From Haloarculaceae archaeon (GTDB lineage: Archaea > Halobacteriota > Halobacteria > Halobacteriales > Haloarculaceae), in assembly GCA_018609945.1 (NCBI GenBank), contig JAHENO010000177.1, forward strand, positions 1-7,075: DNA of 7,075 bases, read 5' to 3'. Below are positions 5,694 to 7,075 of the stretch, piece by piece. The notes below the pieces were generated by a model that saw nothing but the letters and a program-made list of their open reading frames with translations, was not told the DNA's origin and did no database searches. Made by a program: the position numbers and the translations under genes. Position 1 is the first letter of the stretch, and each line of letters begins with the position of its first letter.

Positions 5694-6203
5694 GGACGCG
5701 AGTTTCCGCCGGAGGAGGGCAGCGTCGGGGCTTCCGGGACCGAGTTCCAGTCGGAGCAGCCGGCACAGCGCATACAGTTCGCCAGCCTGGCGGGACCCGA
5801 GAAACCGGAACTCGACGTTGTACCGATCGGACCACGCGGAGACAGTGCCGGCGACCTGTTCGGGGTGGATATCGCGCCGGCGCATGACACCGCGCTCGTC
5901 GGCGAAGGTCTCCCAGGGCTCCTCGATCACGACCGACAGCGGAGCCGGCCAGGAGGAGGCCCGTTCGAGTTCGGCCCGGAACCGCTCCCGGTCGTGCGTG
6001 ATGGCGGTGAGAAAGTCCCCGCCGGTCTTGCGTTCGACTGCGTATCTGGGATGGTAGGTTCCGGTCTCCGGATCCCGCGAGCAGCAACCGGCGAGGGTGT
6101 AATCGCCCGTCGAGAGCGTGACGTCCCGGGTCGACACCGGGTGAGGCTGGAAGGACCACGGTCGCTGCTCCCGGGTGTCCCTGAGTATCGTCGCGAGATG
6201 CAT
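5610..6203 (-). CDS. Stand-alone ERCC4 (XPF-type) nuclease domain protein
   Basis: A 197-residue protein made almost entirely of one ERCC4 nuclease domain. The catalytic signature is present: LRDTREQRPW (Asp9, Arg11, Glu12), STGDYTLAG (Gly33-Asp34) and YAVERKTGGDFL (Glu57-Arg58-Lys59, Asp63), followed by RERFRAELER. In XPF/Mus81/Hef nucleases this site cuts branched or flapped DNA. There is no helicase and no obvious C-terminal helix-hairpin-helix pair, so DNA targeting probably needs a partner or dimer. The ATG at 6203 is preferred: it starts just before the domain and follows AGGAG with a 3-nt gap. A TTG at 6266 would add 21 residues and lies too near the TATA box. The last 27 residues and the stop codon are encoded opposite the end of the phosphoesterase gene. 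Role in repair is inferred from the domain and neighbours. Confidence 0.85.
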   Translation of the reverse strand: MHLATILRDTREQRPWSFQPHPVSTRDVTLSTGDYTLAGCCSRDPETGTYHPRYAVERKTGGDFLTAITHDRERFRAELERASSWPAPLSVVIEEPWETFADERGVMRRRDIHPEQVAGTVSAWSDRYNVEFRFLGSRQAGELYALCRLLRLELGPGSPDAALLRRKLASLHLLVLAQTGAIEEVGLPVAERLGEER

Positions 6204-6206
6204 AGT

Positions 6207-6211
6207 CTCCT
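6207..6211 (-). promoter_or_regulatory. Shine-Dalgarno-like site deciding the ERCC4 nuclease start
   Basis: On the minus strand AGGAG lies 3 nt before the ATG at 6203. Most starts in this window lack such a site, so its presence favours the internal ATG over the upstream TTG at 6266. The spacing is tight. Confidence 0.4.
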
Positions 6212-6230
6212 GCCGGGGCCTGCCGGGGCC
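6211..6230. repeat. Perfect tandem repeat of a 10-bp unit, two copies
   Basis: TGCCGGGGCC occurs twice in direct succession, in the probable leader of the ERCC4 nuclease mRNA just upstream of its Shine-Dalgarno-like site. On the minus strand it reads GGCCCCGGCA twice. The unit contains GGCC/CCGG self-complementary pieces and could fold. It may be no more than slippage in GC-rich DNA. Confidence 0.7.
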
Positions 6231-6286
6231 CGACGCGGGAAGGGCTGGTGCGGATTCGTACTTCAATTTCGGGTCGCACCGGACGA

Positions 6287-6292
6287 TTTAAA
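6287..6292. promoter_or_regulatory. Palindromic TATA box shared by the divergent ERCC4 nuclease and cobT genes
   Basis: TTTAAA, inside GATTTAAACC, is the only strong AT block between the two divergent genes and is identical on both strands. Toward the plus strand it predicts transcription from about 6317, next to an ATG at 6320. Toward the minus strand it predicts a start near 6262, giving about 60 nt of leader before the ATG at 6203. One TBP site could serve both directions, with the flanking BRE sequences setting orientation. Confidence 0.5.
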
Positions 6293-6319
6293 CCTCACTT
6301 GCACTAAGTACACTCAGTT

Positions 6320-6361
6320 ATGCTCCGGAGACGGCAGGGCGCGGCGGGGGCCGGCGCGTGA
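6320..6361 (+). CDS. Possible 13-residue leader peptide overlapping the cobT start
   Basis: ATG CTC CGG AGA begins a short frame encoding MLRRRQGAAGAGA and ending at TGA 6359-6361. That stop overlaps the GTG start of cobT as GTGA. The ATG lies about 30 bp from the TTTAAA box, so a transcript could begin almost exactly on it. Ribosomes finishing this frame would be placed on the cobT start, as in other overlapping gene pairs here. The peptide is short and arginine-rich at its start, so chance occurrence is possible. Confidence 0.35.
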   Translation: MLRRRQGAAGAGA

Positions 6362-7075
6362 CGCGGCTGGTTCTCGTTGCCGGCACCACGGGCACGGCCG
6401 AGATCGAGGGGCTCAGCGCCGCCGGCGCGGACCCGGCGGTGATGGCACACACGCCGAGTGCCGACGCCGAGATCGTCGCGTACGGCCGGCCGGTGCGGGC
6501 GCCGGTGGTGCCAGTCAGCCCCGCGGGAACGCCGACGCCGGCCGTCGTGACGCGGGCGGTCAGGGAGGAACTCGACGTTCCGCTGACGGTCGTGGACGGC
6601 GGGCTGGCGAAACCGACCGCCGCGGGGACAGTGACGGTCGGCGCGAGACCCGGGGCCGACATCCGCAAACGGGATCCCGTGCCGACGGCACCCGGGGCCT
6701 TCGCCGCGGCCCGGCAGTTCGGGCGCGCCCTCCCCGACGACGCGGTGTTCGTCGCCGAGACGATTCCGGGCGGGACGACCACCGCACTGGGCGTGCTGAC
6801 CGCGCTCGGGGAACCCGCGTCGGTGTCGTCGTCGCTTCCCGAGAACCCTATCGAGCGCAAGCGCGATGTCGTCGCCGCGGGACTCGACGCGAGCGAGCTC
6901 TCCCGGGGCGGCGCGGCCGGCGACCCCGGACGGGCGGTCCGGCGGATGGGCGATCCCGTGCTCGCGACGGCCGCCGGGTTCGCCCTGGGTGCCCGCGAGT
7001 CCGGGACGGCCGTGACCCTCGCCGGCGGGACCCAGATGTTCGCCGTCGCGGCGCTGGTGCGCCACGCGGGCGCCG
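6358..7075 (+). CDS. cobT: Archaeal CobT-like nicotinate-nucleotide-dependent phosphoribosyltransferase (UPF0284 family), 3' end missing
   Basis: The plus-strand frame from GTG 6358 stays open to the window edge, giving 239 codons without a stop. It opens MTRLVLVAGTTGTAEIEGLS, followed by AAGADPAVMAHTPSADAEIV, then DGGLAKPTAAGT (about 80-91), AETIPGGTTTALGVLTALGE (about 132-151), SSLPENPIERKRDVV (about 157-171), GDPGRAVRRMGDPVLATAAG, and VTLAGGTQMFAVAALVRHAG near the end. These glycine-rich phosphate-binding blocks match the archaeal CobT family, distantly related to bacterial CobT, which makes the alpha-riboside phosphate of the lower cobamide ligand from nicotinate mononucleotide. GTG is chosen because no ATG, GTG or TTG lies upstream in frame before the stop at 6289, and the family begins at RLVLVAGTT. 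The family is about 340-350 residues long, so roughly the last third lies outside. No other cobalamin gene is visible. Confidence 0.88.
   Translation, partial: MTRLVLVAGTTGTAEIEGLSAAGADPAVMAHTPSADAEIVAYGRPVRAPVVPVSPAGTPTPAVVTRAVREELDVPLTVVDGGLAKPTAAGTVTVGARPGADIRKRDPVPTAPGAFAAARQFGRALPDDAVFVAETIPGGTTTALGVLTALGEPASVSSSLPENPIERKRDVVAAGLDASELSRGGAAGDPGRAVRRMGDPVLATAAGFALGARESGTAVTLAGGTQMFAVAALVRHAGA

Noticed and set aside
6204..6357. Possible cobalamin riboswitch upstream of cobT
   Set aside because: The predicted leader is only about 40 nt, far too short for a cobalamin aptamer, and I see no B12-box-like sequence.
6304..7065. Minus-strand frame of 253 codons at the right edge
   Set aside because: The plus strand encodes a clear CobT-family protein without a stop to the window edge, so this is its shadow.

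Overview
The window looks like chromosomal DNA from a haloarchaeon (class Halobacteria). It is very GC-rich, its proteins are strongly acidic (long D/E-rich stretches), and it carries archaea-only families: TFE, Trm56, COG3390 RPA-associated protein and the archaeal CobT/UPF0284 family. Several genes have an AT-rich TATA-like box 26-30 bp before the start codon, the leaderless arrangement typical of haloarchaea. I see no rRNA, tRNA, CRISPR array, transposase or phage gene.

Left block (1-1485, minus strand, read right to left): a Tat-exported lipoprotein with a DsbA-like thioredoxin fold, then 24 bp later trm56 (tRNA C56 ribose methylase), then a 63-bp gap holding a hairpin and a TATA box, then the 5' end of tfe (transcription factor E), which runs off the window. 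Middle intergenic region (1486-1734): the lipoprotein promoter, lying at the edge of a 78-bp imperfect palindrome, and the promoter of a small two-helix membrane protein on the plus strand (1735-1977).

Centre (2027-5693, plus strand): a tightly overlapping three-gene operon encoding an RPA single-stranded-DNA-binding protein (three OB folds plus a zinc finger), its RPA-associated protein (OB fold, long acidic linker, probable C-terminal winged helix) and a calcineurin-like phosphoesterase. This matches the rpa1-rpap1 type of haloarchaeal operon. The genes are joined by ATGA and TGATG overlaps. Right block: a stand-alone ERCC4/XPF-type nuclease on the minus strand whose 3' end overlaps the phosphoesterase gene tail-to-tail by 84 bp. 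It is divergent from a partial plus-strand gene of the archaeal CobT (UPF0284) family that starts with GTG at 6358. The two divergent genes seem to share one palindromic TTTAAA box, and a 13-codon ORF ends on the cobT start codon.

Most of the content is informational housekeeping: transcription initiation, tRNA modification, ssDNA protection and probable DNA repair, plus cobamide assembly and envelope thiol chemistry. I found no new multi-gene system that I can defend. The parts least explained by known genes are the 78-bp palindrome flanked by TTA, the conserved-looking island inside the RPAP linker, the physical coupling of the RPA operon to an ERCC4 nuclease gene, and the small ORF fused to the cobT start.
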